This document shows, piece by piece, positions 1 to 6,069 of a stretch of DNA of 14,636 nt. Made by a program: the position numbers and the translations under genes. The stretch is taken from NCBI GenBank assembly GCA_050259615.1, contig JBLNAZ010000017.1, positions 1-14,636 of the forward strand, written 5' to 3'. The notes under the pieces were generated by a model, which was not told the DNA's origin, did no database searches, and was given only the letters and a program-made list of their open reading frames with translations. The DNA is from JAAXKN01 sp050259615 (GTDB taxonomy: Bacteria > Bacteroidota > Ignavibacteria > Ignavibacteriales > SURF-24). Position 1 is the first letter of the stretch. Each line of letters begins with the position of its first letter.

Positions 1-1544
1 GAGCCGTGACAGGGACAGTCAAACGTTTTCTCATCTCCGTTCCACTCAAGAATGCATTTAAGATGAGGACATATGGCGCTGTAGGCAAAGACTTTTCCAT
101 CATCATCCTTGTAGACTGCAGCTTTGGTAAGTCCGCTTCTGATAACAGCACCCTCCCCGGCCTTCAGATCCTTTATTGAATCGATGTCGCCCGGCGTCAG
201 GTATTCCTTAAACTGCTTTGCAACATTGAGGTTTTCTTTTATAAAGTCGCCCGCTGTCTTCATCGTCTTGCGCGATGGATCATAAAGATCCGCCCAGTGG
301 TTCTGCCTTCCCATTACAAGGTCCGTAATCAGAATTCCACCTATAGTGCCGTGTGTCATTCCGTTACCTGAGTCCCCTGTAATTATAAATATATTATCGC
401 TGTCCATCGGGTTGCGCCCAATAAAAGCCATGGAGTCTACCGGTTCCATTACCTGTCCCGACCATTTATATTCAATTGACACCATGGGGAATCTTTCATA
501 AGTCCATTTGATCAGGTTATTATACTTATCCTCTTCCTGAAGCCCTTCTTCGCCAAGCTGACCTGTCTTATGGTCCTCGCCGCCTGAAATAAGAAGGTCG
601 TACTGATCGTCATACTTATGAAGCCTTACGTAATGGTACGGATTACTCGTCCAGATTGAATTCTGGTCGCCCGTATCCCACCAGAGGGCGTGCGGAAGAG
701 AGCCTTTTTTCACCAGTCCGGCAATGACATAAGTGCGGTAAGGAGCCTGTTTGGTATGGATGGCATACCTGTCATTAATGGGTGTATTTGTTGCAACTAC
801 TACATAGTCTGCTTTAACAGAAAAGCCCTTATCGGTTGTTACTCCGGGTTCTTCAACCTTAGCCGCGTGTGAATTGGTAAATATCTTCCCGCCGTTTCTT
901 ACTATTGCAGCTGCAAGGCCGTCGTAGTATTTCATCGGGTTGAATGCAGCCTGATCGGGGAACATGAGGCAGGGACCTGTTTCCATCGGGATGCCCGGTA
1001 CACCCATAATCATTTCCGTTCTTACGCCAGCCTGATGAGTGGCTTTAAGCTCGTCATCCAGAGTCTTTTTATTATCCGACGGGTGCAGGAAAAGATAACC
1101 TGGAAGGCGCTCAAAATCGCAGTCTATTTTCTCGCGCATGATGTTTTCTTCAATGATATGAATGGCTTCGGAGTGGCTTTCTGCAGCCTTGCGGGCATTT
1201 TCCCGGCCCAGTATCCCTTCGATATAGGAATACCTGTCGTCCAGGGCATTTGAGATGTGGGCTGTCGTACGGCCCGATTCGCCGCTTCCAATATCGCCGT
1301 CTTCAACAACGGCAACATTTTTTCCTTCCCTGGAAAGAAGATAGGCGGTTGTAAGCCCCGATATTCCGGCGCCTACAATAACCACGTCAACTTTCAGGTT
1401 CCGGTCCAGTCTATCGAACTTAACCGGTTTAACCTCACTTGTCCAGTATGAAAGATTTCTGCCCGAGGTTACCTCTGAGTGTGGTGTTTCAGGTTCATTT
1501 ATAAGCGGACTCGCAATATTCTGCCCTTTTATTTTCTTTGCCAT
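1..1544 (-). CDS. FAD-dependent oxidoreductase with C-terminal Rieske [2Fe-2S] domain (C-terminus cut by window edge)
   Basis: I translated this leftward frame by hand. It is open from an ATG at 1542-1544 to the window edge, giving 514 complete codons and no stop, so the C-terminus is missing. Residues 53-63 (VDVVIVGAGISG core) form the Rossmann FAD-binding fingerprint with GxGxxG at 58-63. The following E81 is placed like the ribose-binding acid, and a DAO-type fold follows. Near the end, C492-P-H494 and C510-P-C-H513 match the Rieske pattern CxH...CxxH that binds a [2Fe-2S] cluster. This DAO-plus-Rieske architecture is known from proteins such as Bacillus YhfW; the substrate is unknown. No signal peptide is visible, so it is probably cytoplasmic. 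The start is supported by a good Shine-Dalgarno five bases upstream. The family call is firm; a specific function would be a guess. Confidence 0.9.
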   Translation of the reverse strand, partial: MAKKIKGQNIASPLINEPETPHSEVTSGRNLSYWTSEVKPVKFDRLDRNLKVDVVIVGAGISGLTTAYLLSREGKNVAVVEDGDIGSGESGRTTAHISNALDDRYSYIEGILGRENARKAAESHSEAIHIIEENIMREKIDCDFERLPGYLFLHPSDNKKTLDDELKATHQAGVRTEMIMGVPGIPMETGPCLMFPDQAAFNPMKYYDGLAAAIVRNGGKIFTNSHAAKVEEPGVTTDKGFSVKADYVVVATNTPINDRYAIHTKQAPYRTYVIAGLVKKGSLPHALWWDTGDQNSIWTSNPYHYVRLHKYDDQYDLLISGGEDHKTGQLGEEGLQEEDKYNNLIKWTYERFPMVSIEYKWSGQVMEPVDSMAFIGRNPMDSDNIFIITGDSGNGMTHGTIGGILITDLVMGRQNHWADLYDPSRKTMKTAGDFIKENLNVAKQFKEYLTPGDIDSIKDLKAGEGAVIRSGLTKAAVYKDDDGKVFAYSAICPHLKCILEWNGDEKTFDCPCHG

Positions 1545-1549
1545 CCCTG

Positions 1550-1555
1550 CCTCCT
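1550..1555 (-). promoter_or_regulatory. Strong Shine-Dalgarno site of the FAD/Rieske gene
   Basis: The leftward strand reads AGGAGG followed by CAGGG and then ATG, a full consensus site with 5-base spacing. It fixes the start at 1544. It is one of the few strong ribosome binding sites in the window; most flagellar genes rely on overlap instead. Confidence 0.8.
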
Positions 1556-1636
1556 GTTAAATATTCGTAACTATAGTCATAACCATCATTTCTAAGAATT
1601 CCCGTCAGTTCCAAAGTAACAGATGCCATTTTTTTT

Positions 1637-1699
1637 AAAAAAATAACCCGGCACAACCCAAACACCTGGTAAAAGGTGAACAGATAAGGTCATGCCGGG
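1637..1699 (-). terminator. Terminator-like stem with T-run in the leader of the FAD/Rieske gene
   Basis: On the leftward strand CCCGGCA (1699-1693) pairs with TGCCGGG (1653-1647), a 7-bp GC-rich stem. TTA and seven T residues (1643-1637) follow. The long loop holds an inner hairpin, CACCT/AGGTG. This stem shares bases with the CATGC/GCATG hairpin at 1691-1706, so the two cannot form together. Such an arrangement is compatible with attenuation about 90 bases upstream of the FAD/Rieske start. The large loop lowers my confidence. Confidence 0.35.
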
Positions 1700-1850
1700 C
1701 AGCATGGGTAAAATGAAAAATTCTTTATTAGCTTCCCGTAAGCACCGGGTGCGAACCCCGGCAGTAATTATCAATCATAAACAGATAAAAATAATCCGGC
1801 TTTAGGTTCCGGTAAGTGAACGATACTTTTATAATAAATGAATATAACCC

Positions 1851-1872
1851 AAAAAATGCAAGGCATTTTTTT
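1851..1872 (+). terminator. Weak bidirectional terminator-like hairpin
   Basis: AAAAAATGC (1851-1859) pairs with GCATTTTTT (1863-1871) around the loop AAG. Only three pairs are G-C or near the loop; the rest are A-T. The T-run on the plus strand extends to 1872, and the mirror-image A-run gives a T-run on the minus strand. It could end a short transcript from the structured region before the aldo/keto reductase. Confidence 0.35.
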
Positions 1873-1994
1873 CAAGCGAACGGCAAATACGCATAATTCT
1901 AAAATAATTTTAAGCCAAATGTTCCTTAATACTTTAAATTTTTTCAAAATTCCCCGTTTTTTCTTATTATTTAGTTAATATTTACAAACTTCGG

Positions 1995-2006
1995 ATGAAT
2001 AAATGA
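1995..2006 (+). other. Three-codon mini-ORF overlapping the aldo/keto reductase start
   Basis: ATG AAT AAA TGA at 1995-2006 ends in an ATGA overlap with the aldo/keto reductase ATG at 2003. It could couple re-initiation to the main gene, or it may be chance in AT-rich sequence. There is no direct evidence that it is translated. Confidence 0.2.
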
Positions 2007-2830
2007 AGCTTACAATTAATGATAAAGCAACACTGAACAACGGCGTGGGAATTCCCTTTTTCGGACTGGGGGTTTACCTTTCGGATCCGGGAAAAGAAAC
2101 TTATAATGCCGTCCTTTGGGCGCTTGAGGCCGGTTACCGCCACATTGATACGGCCGCTTTCTATAAGAACGAAAAGGATGTTGGCCTGGCAATTAAAGAC
2201 AGTAATATTCCAAGAGAAGAGATATTTGTAACTACAAAGCTGTGGAATGACGACCATGGGTACGACAAGGTACTGAAAGCCTTCGATACAAGCCTGAACC
2301 TCCTGGGCTTCGATTACATGGACCTTTATCTTATACACTGGCCCGTTTCAGGACTTAGAAACGAGTCATATAAGGCACTTGAGACTATTGCAAAAGAAGG
2401 AAGAGCAAAGGCAATCGGTGTAAGCAACTATACCACTTCGCACTTAAAAGAGCTGCTTAACTCCTGCCAGGTGGTTCCGGCTGTAAACCAGGTGGAGTTC
2501 AGCCCGTTTCTCTACCAGAAAGGCCTTCTTGAATTCTGCAATGAGAACAATATTCAGCTGGAATCCTACAGCCCTCTTGCCCGCGCAAGCAAACTTAACG
2601 ATTCACGCTTAAAGGAAATTGCAGGCCATTACGGAAAAACTACGGCACAGGTAATGATCCGCTGGGCTTTGGAGCATAAAATTGCAGTAATACCCAAGTC
2701 TGTACATAAAGAAAGGATTTATGAGAACGCTGATGTTTTCGATTTTGAGATTTCAAAGGAAGATATGCAGCTCCTGGATTCTCTTGATGAAAACTACAGG
2801 GTAGCCTGGGATCCGAGCAGAATTCCTTAA
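2003..2830 (+). CDS. Aldo/keto reductase, AKR5-like (2,5-diketogluconate/methylglyoxal reductase group)
   Basis: This 275-residue protein has the usual length for the family and an expected (beta/alpha)8 barrel. It reduces aldehydes or ketones with NADPH in the cytoplasm. The catalytic tetrad is visible: D49 in GYRHIDTA, Y54, K79 in TTKLW and H112 in LIHWP. The NADPH-binding segment IPKSVHKERI lies at 230-239, and GVSNY at 139-143 is typical. The C-terminus WDPSRIP matches short bacterial AKR5 members. The substrate cannot be told from sequence. The gene stands alone, divergent from the FAD/Rieske gene and followed by a terminator. No clear Shine-Dalgarno precedes the ATG, but a three-codon ORF overlaps it (separate entry). 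Confidence 0.93.
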   Translation: MKLTINDKATLNNGVGIPFFGLGVYLSDPGKETYNAVLWALEAGYRHIDTAAFYKNEKDVGLAIKDSNIPREEIFVTTKLWNDDHGYDKVLKAFDTSLNLLGFDYMDLYLIHWPVSGLRNESYKALETIAKEGRAKAIGVSNYTTSHLKELLNSCQVVPAVNQVEFSPFLYQKGLLEFCNENNIQLESYSPLARASKLNDSRLKEIAGHYGKTTAQVMIRWALEHKIAVIPKSVHKERIYENADVFDFEISKEDMQLLDSLDENYRVAWDPSRIP

Positions 2831-2860
2831 TAGCTTTAGATAATTAAAATAAACTTAATT

Positions 2861-2907
2861 AAAGAGTAAAAGTTTAAGGGTAAAAAACCCCGCTTTTACT
2901 CTTTTTT
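2861..2907 (+). terminator. Rho-independent terminator after the aldo/keto reductase (likely bidirectional)
   Basis: AAAGAGTAAAAG (2861-2872) pairs perfectly with CTTTTACTCTTT (2893-2904), a 12-bp stem with a 20-base loop. The T-run continues to 2907. Transcription from the aldo/keto reductase ends here. The leftward lipoprotein gene ends at 2917, so the same hairpin read in reverse probably serves it too, although its T-run in that direction is weaker. Confidence 0.85.
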
Positions 2908-2916
2908 GAGGTTTTT

Positions 2917-3735
2917 TTACCTCACGCCGCCTACTTTCACCTCGGCATTTTCCCTGGTAAGAAAACTCAGGAATTGGTTATTCATATCGGACAGGCTGGT
3001 TCCATATACCTGGTCAAATATGTCGAGCGACTTGCCCTGCTGATAAAGCCTGATGTATTTGGCAATTCCGTATGTTGAGATCATATACTTGGTAAAAGCG
3101 CCGGCCATGGCGTAGGAATTCCTCAGGACATTTTCAGTTTCATCATTGCGGATTATCTCATAAGGGGTGGAAATGTCGCCTTCTGCAACCTTCAGCCTTG
3201 CAAACTCGTTAAGGTCCATGCCGTCCCAGTTGTCCTCGATCCAGACAGACAGCCCCTCCGAAATGATCCACTTAAAAGGTCCTCTTGCCCCGGGCCCGAA
3301 AAACTTGTCCACAATAAAATGGGTGAGCTCATGCTTGCCCATAATATTCGAAAAAGAATACCCGTCCACGGCGTAAATGGCGTCATAATTTCCTATTTCG
3401 TGCCCGTTTCCGAACTGCCCGGCATCAGTTACATTGTCGTATTCTTCAAAACTGCTGAAAATAAAATAAACTGCCCTGAAATTATGGTCGTGCAGGTGCA
3501 TCTGGTTCAGAATTTCGAGGTAATGATTCTCCTGCCTGTTTGCAATCAGGTTAATTCTTCCCTCGCTTTTTGAGCCGGGGCGGTAGTAAAAATCAAAATG
3601 CTTTGTATGATAGGAAAGCCAGTCCCCATCCTGAAGGATCTTTTCAGGCCTGTTCCTTTCAACAAATCCCGGTCTGCATCCTGCAAGCAGACTAAATAAG
3701 ACCGCCAAAAGGATAAATGTATAATTCCCTTTCAT
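2917..3735 (-). CDS. Predicted lipoprotein with HExxH metallopeptidase motif (gluzincin / peptidase MA-like)
   Basis: This is a 272-residue protein with an N-terminal lipoprotein signal: K2, a hydrophobic stretch at 6-18, and the lipobox LLAGC with C20 as the lipidated cysteine. It should therefore be exported and anchored in a membrane. H135-E-L-T-H139 is a zinc-binding HExxH motif. Twenty residues later comes E160 in SEGLSVW, placed like the third zinc ligand of gluzincins and of the peptidase-MA-like families. The C-terminal half (200-260) is helical in character, with a conserved-looking YAMAGAFTKY segment. The substrate is unknown. It lies divergent from the flagellar operon; a link to flagella is not shown. 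No clear Shine-Dalgarno precedes the start; the lipobox position supports this ATG. Confidence 0.8.
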   Translation of the reverse strand: MKGNYTFILLAVLFSLLAGCRPGFVERNRPEKILQDGDWLSYHTKHFDFYYRPGSKSEGRINLIANRQENHYLEILNQMHLHDHNFRAVYFIFSSFEEYDNVTDAGQFGNGHEIGNYDAIYAVDGYSFSNIMGKHELTHFIVDKFFGPGARGPFKWIISEGLSVWIEDNWDGMDLNEFARLKVAEGDISTPYEIIRNDETENVLRNSYAMAGAFTKYMISTYGIAKYIRLYQQGKSLDIFDQVYGTSLSDMNNQFLSFLTRENAEVKVGGVR

Positions 3736-3894
3736 TCAGGGTTTAATCCCATTAATATTATAAAACTAAGGTTTTAATTTAGCTTATGGCTCCTTTAAAT
3801 TCAATTTCCCAAATTCAGGCCCGGGAATCAAATGCTTTGTTTTTACCCGTGGAGGAAATTCCCGCCCAATAAGAACCCCCAATCCCTACTTACA

Positions 3895-3921
3895 AGTAAC
3901 CAACTGTTCAATAGTAACCAA
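3895..3921. repeat. Direct repeat AGTAACCAA x2, 18-base period
   Basis: Identical nonamers start at 3895 and 3913, upstream of the flagellar operon. Two exact nine-base copies so close together in a promoter region could be a regulator's binding site. The spacing is not a full two helical turns, and no known operator is matched. Confidence 0.4.
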
Positions 3922-3979
3922 TAATGGGCACTGTTTTTTGCCCTAACTTGGGAAAATAAGCAGAAATAGCAGGTATTAG

Positions 3980-3998
3980 GCCATTTAAAACAAATGGC
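3980..3998. repeat. Inverted repeat GCCATTT/AAATGGC upstream of fliL
   Basis: Seven-base perfect arms flank a five-base centre (AAAAC). The right arm contains the alternative ATG at 3994. It may be an operator or an RNA hairpin. Its position over that ATG is one reason to prefer the later fliL start at 4048. Confidence 0.4.
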
Positions 3999-4047
3999 AT
4001 ATCTATTGAATAAGTATAGCTACATTATAGCAAAAACAGATCAAAAT

Positions 4048-4587
4048 ATGGAAAAAGAACTGGATCCCTCAGCAATGCCGTCCCCGAAAAAGGGGGGGAT
4101 AAATCCAAAAGTATTAGTAATCGGGCTTCCTGTATTTATAATACAGCTTGTAGTCGTTTATTTTGTTACGGCAAACATCCTTTTGAGCAAAAAAGATAAA
4201 GAAGCCAGTGCTTCCGATTCAAATAAGGCAAAGACGGAAGTAACAGAAGCTAAAACTTCTTCAGTTCAGACTGGTCCTATTGAGACCATTGAAGACCTGA
4301 TTGTAAACCCGGCCGGAACAAACGGCCAGCGCCTCCTGCTTACCACAGTCGGCTTCGGCCTTACTGCCGATGAAAAAGAGGCAGAGGAAGCTAAAAAGAA
4401 ATTTGAAGAAAAAAAAATAATCGTTCAGGATGTGGTCAATACTACGCTTGCAAGCAAGACTGTCTCTCAGTTAGGCAGCATAGCTTTCAGGGACACTGTA
4501 AAGACTGAAATCATAAAAACCCTGAAGTCCCGCGTTCCTGACTTAAAGATCAATAATATATTTTTCAGCAAGTTTATTATACAATAA
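4048..4587 (+). CDS. fliL: Flagellar basal-body associated protein FliL
   Basis: FliL is a single-pass inner-membrane protein around the stator that supports torque generation. From the ATG at 4048 the protein has 179 residues. It has a short cytoplasmic N-terminus, one membrane helix at about 22-46, a Ser/Lys/Glu-rich linker at about 47-75, and a periplasmic domain ending in NNIFFSKFIIQ, which matches the FliL C-terminal signature. A longer frame begins at ATG 3994 and adds 18 residues (MAYLLNKYSYIIAKTDQN). I prefer 4048 because family members start with a short polar tail and the 3994 ATG lies inside an inverted repeat. Neither start has a good Shine-Dalgarno. It is the first gene of the flagellar operon, 14 bases before fliM. 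Confidence 0.85.
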   Translation: MEKELDPSAMPSPKKGGINPKVLVIGLPVFIIQLVVVYFVTANILLSKKDKEASASDSNKAKTEVTEAKTSSVQTGPIETIEDLIVNPAGTNGQRLLLTTVGFGLTADEKEAEEAKKKFEEKKIIVQDVVNTTLASKTVSQLGSIAFRDTVKTEIIKTLKSRVPDLKINNIFFSKFIIQ

Positions 4588-4601
4588 TATAGATAACCAC
4601 A

Positions 4602-5582
4602 ATGGCAGAAGTTTTATCACAGCAGGAAATAGATCAGCTTCTTAATAAGATGAAGACCGGCGGGGAACAGTCCCCGGCGTCTGTACCTGAGAAGGAGGCA
4701 ATTCCTTTTGATTTCAGGCTTCCCAACAGAATCTCAAAGAATCAGCTCAGAACTATCCGCAATATTCATGAAAACTTTTCGGAAAGTTTAAGCTCTTTTC
4801 TTCTGTCAAAGCTTCAGGCCATCGTAAATATTAATGTTATTTCGGTAGATCAGATCTACTATTCCGAATACGTGCTTTCGGTTTCCAATCCCGCCTGCCT
4901 TTTCACTTTTGAGATAAAGGACACGGATATTAAGGGAATACTTGAATTAAGCCCCGAACTGGCACTTGCACTCGTGGACCGCCTCCTGGGCGGTAACGGC
5001 CTGGGAACCAAACAATCCAAGATTATCACACCCATTGAGCAGAAAGTGCTCTTTATGATTGTTGAAAAGATCATGGTGGACCTCAAGAAGGCGTGGCAGA
5101 TAATAGGGGAATATGAATTTAATGTCGAACGCTTCGAGCCCGATATAGATTTTGCGCAGATCACTTCACAGAGCGAAAGCGTACTGCTTATTTCATTTGA
5201 GATTTTTATCGGCGAACAGTCATACCTTATGAATATCTGCTTTGCAACGTTCGCTTTCGATACAATTCTGTCTAAAATGTCGAACCAGAAACTCTCTTCT
5301 ATCAGACCGGTTAAATATAACGGCACTACAGCCAAGAATATTCTGAATGTACACATCCAGAAAACTTCACTTAACCTGGCTGTGGAATTCGGCAAGACTA
5401 CAATTTCTGTTGAGGACCTGATGCACCTGGAAAAAGGCGACATACTCAGAATTAATAAGAAAATAGGCGATGAGCTCAAGGTTAAAGTAGCCGACAGGAT
5501 TATCTTTATGGGACTGCCCGGCACCGTAAGCGGCCATAAGGCAGTTAAGATTACGCGCAAAGTTGAAAATAAGGAAAGCTGA
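4602..5582 (+). CDS. fliM: Flagellar motor switch protein FliM
   Basis: FliM forms the middle of the C-ring and binds phosphorylated CheY to reverse rotation. The 326-residue protein has the CheY-binding N-terminal motif LSQQEIDQLL at 5-14, then a linker. The FliM middle domain follows from about 40, with the GGNG loop at 130-133. A C-terminal SpoA/FliN-like domain lies at about 245-320. The CheY motif implies that chemotaxis genes exist elsewhere in the genome. No Shine-Dalgarno is evident before the ATG. After the stop, a 112-base gap leads to fliN; its first 75 bases are open in the +1 frame (separate entry), so the C-terminus could have been longer in an ancestor. Confidence 0.97.
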   Translation: MAEVLSQQEIDQLLNKMKTGGEQSPASVPEKEAIPFDFRLPNRISKNQLRTIRNIHENFSESLSSFLLSKLQAIVNINVISVDQIYYSEYVLSVSNPACLFTFEIKDTDIKGILELSPELALALVDRLLGGNGLGTKQSKIITPIEQKVLFMIVEKIMVDLKKAWQIIGEYEFNVERFEPDIDFAQITSQSESVLLISFEIFIGEQSYLMNICFATFAFDTILSKMSNQKLSSIRPVKYNGTTAKNILNVHIQKTSLNLAVEFGKTTISVEDLMHLEKGDILRINKKIGDELKVKVADRIIFMGLPGTVSGHKAVKITRKVENKES

Positions 5583-5658
5583 GCCCTTCCTTGATGAAAT
5601 CTCTCCCGCGCCCGTTGTAACGGAAACCGGAGACCTTAAAAACGAAAAAACAAACTGA
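5581..5658 (+). other. Open +1-frame tail following the fliM stop
   Basis: Directly at the fliM stop (5580-5582), the +1 frame runs GAG CCC TTC CTT... for 25 codons to a TGA at 5656-5658. It reads EPFLDEISPAPVV followed by TETGDLKNEKTN, an acidic, Pro-rich linker-like composition. The same frame is also open upstream across the last fliM codons. This could be a lost C-terminal tail after an indel, a recoding site, a sequencing error, or chance. No start codon or Shine-Dalgarno suggests an independent gene. Confidence 0.35.
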
Positions 5659-5684
5659 TTAAGATTATAAAAGAGAATATAAAC

Positions 5685-5691
5685 GGAGAAG
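5685..5691 (+). promoter_or_regulatory. Shine-Dalgarno site of fliN
   Basis: GGAGAAG lies three bases before the fliN ATG at 5695, with GGAG eight bases away counted from its first G-run. Because fliN is separated from fliM by 112 bases, it needs its own ribosome site, unlike the overlapping genes downstream. Confidence 0.65.
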
Positions 5692-5694
5692 AAA

Positions 5695-6069
5695 ATGTCT
5701 GCTGACGACATACTAAGTGAATTCGAACAGATCTCAGGCGATCAGATTACCGGCGGCGTAGCTGATTTTACTGAATTTGATGAATCCAATAACCGCGCTC
5801 CTGTTCAGAATGAAAAGCTGGAATTTTTGAAAGACCTGCAGCTTAGCGTTTACATTGAGCTCGGACGCACACAGATGCTCATTAAAGACATTCTGGAGCT
5901 CGAAAGAGGCTATGTAATTGAGCTCGATAAACTGGCCAGCGAGCCGGTGGACATTTTTGTAAATAATAAGAAAATTGCCGAGGGTGAAGTAGTTGTTATA
6001 GACAAGCACTTCGGTATCCGAATTACTAACCTCGTCGATTCAAACGACAGGCTAAAAGGACTCTCCTGA
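5695..6069 (+). CDS. fliN: Flagellar motor switch protein FliN
   Basis: FliN forms the base of the C-ring with FliM and helps dock the export ATPase complex. The 124-residue protein has an acidic, variable N-terminus (1-40) and a SpoA domain at about 45-120. That domain carries the usual FliN features: LSVYIELGRTQM, then ILELERGYVIELDK, then VDIFVNNKKIAEGEVVV, then FGIRITNLV. The length is close to the family norm. The start is supported by GGAGAAG just upstream. The stop overlaps the fliO start by one base (TGATG), so the two are translationally coupled. Confidence 0.97.
   Translation: MSADDILSEFEQISGDQITGGVADFTEFDESNNRAPVQNEKLEFLKDLQLSVYIELGRTQMLIKDILELERGYVIELDKLASEPVDIFVNNKKIAEGEVVVIDKHFGIRITNLVDSNDRLKGLS

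Larger units (their letters stand above)
1637..1872. ncRNA. Candidate structured RNA or leader, strand unresolved
   Basis: Several hairpins cluster here. CACCT/AGGTG pair at 1663-1667/1674-1678. CATGC/GCATG pair at 1691-1695/1702-1706. CCGGG/CCCGG at 1745-1749/1757-1761 closes a seven-base T-loop-like loop, TGCGAAC. CCGG/CCGG pair at 1796-1799/1809-1812. The loop segment GAACC (1753-1757) is exactly complementary to GGTTC (1805-1809), so the last two hairpins could form a kissing or pseudoknot contact. AACAGATAA occurs twice, at 1679-1687 and 1780-1788. The GGTGCGAACC hairpin resembles elements of cobalamin and FMN riboswitches, but I do not find a B12 box or the full FMN core, so neither family can be assigned. 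It may be a diverged riboswitch, an unclassified small RNA, or chance structure. Confidence 0.3.
1545..2002. other. 458-base divergent intergenic region with several hairpins
   Basis: This gap separates the leftward FAD/Rieske gene from the rightward aldo/keto reductase, so it must hold both promoters. No credible protein gene is present. It holds clustered inverted repeats between 1637 and 1872, described separately. A TATAAT-like hexamer sits at 1830-1835 on the plus strand without a recognisable -35 partner. The remainder, 1873-2002, is AT-rich with no structure that I can support and presumably contains the aldo/keto reductase promoter. Confidence 0.6.
3736..4047. promoter_or_regulatory. 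Divergent promoter region of the lipoprotein gene and the flagellar operon
   Basis: There is no gene here if fliL starts at 4048. A TATAAT hexamer on the minus strand (3762-3757) is the best -10 candidate for the lipoprotein gene; no matching -35 is clear. Towards fliL there are two AGTAACCAA copies 18 bases apart (3895-3903, 3913-3921). A GGGCA/TGCCC hairpin lies at 3926-3930/3939-3943. A GCCATTT/AAATGGC inverted repeat lies at 3980-3986/3992-3998. I cannot assign the operon promoter to a sigma factor. Confidence 0.5.

Noticed and set aside
1035..1451. Small forward-strand open frames within 690-1451
   Set aside because: They are antisense to the FAD/Rieske gene, which has clear cofactor motifs.
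1745..1765. tRNA T-arm-like hairpin
   Set aside because: Stem and loop resemble a T-arm, but no acceptor, D or anticodon arms can be placed on either strand, and the loop register differs from the standard.
1640..1840. Canonical cobalamin or FMN riboswitch
   Set aside because: Only one hairpin resembles these families. The B12 box and the FMN second-half conserved segments are not present, so I report only an unassigned structured element.
3926..3941. Sigma-54-like promoter (GGGCAC then TTTTGC) upstream of fliL
   Set aside because: The distance between the GG and GC elements is one base too long for the strict -24/-12 spacing, and the first T of TGGCAC is replaced by G.
3994..4047. Longer FliL beginning at the first ATG
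   Set aside because: The added 18 residues do not look like a FliL N-terminus and the ATG sits in an inverted repeat; kept as an alternative in the fliL entry.
4859..5560. Long reverse-strand open frame (233 codons) opposite fliM
   Set aside because: It lies wholly antisense to fliM, which has clear domains, and its translation is Ser/Ile-rich without any recognisable family; it is a shadow.
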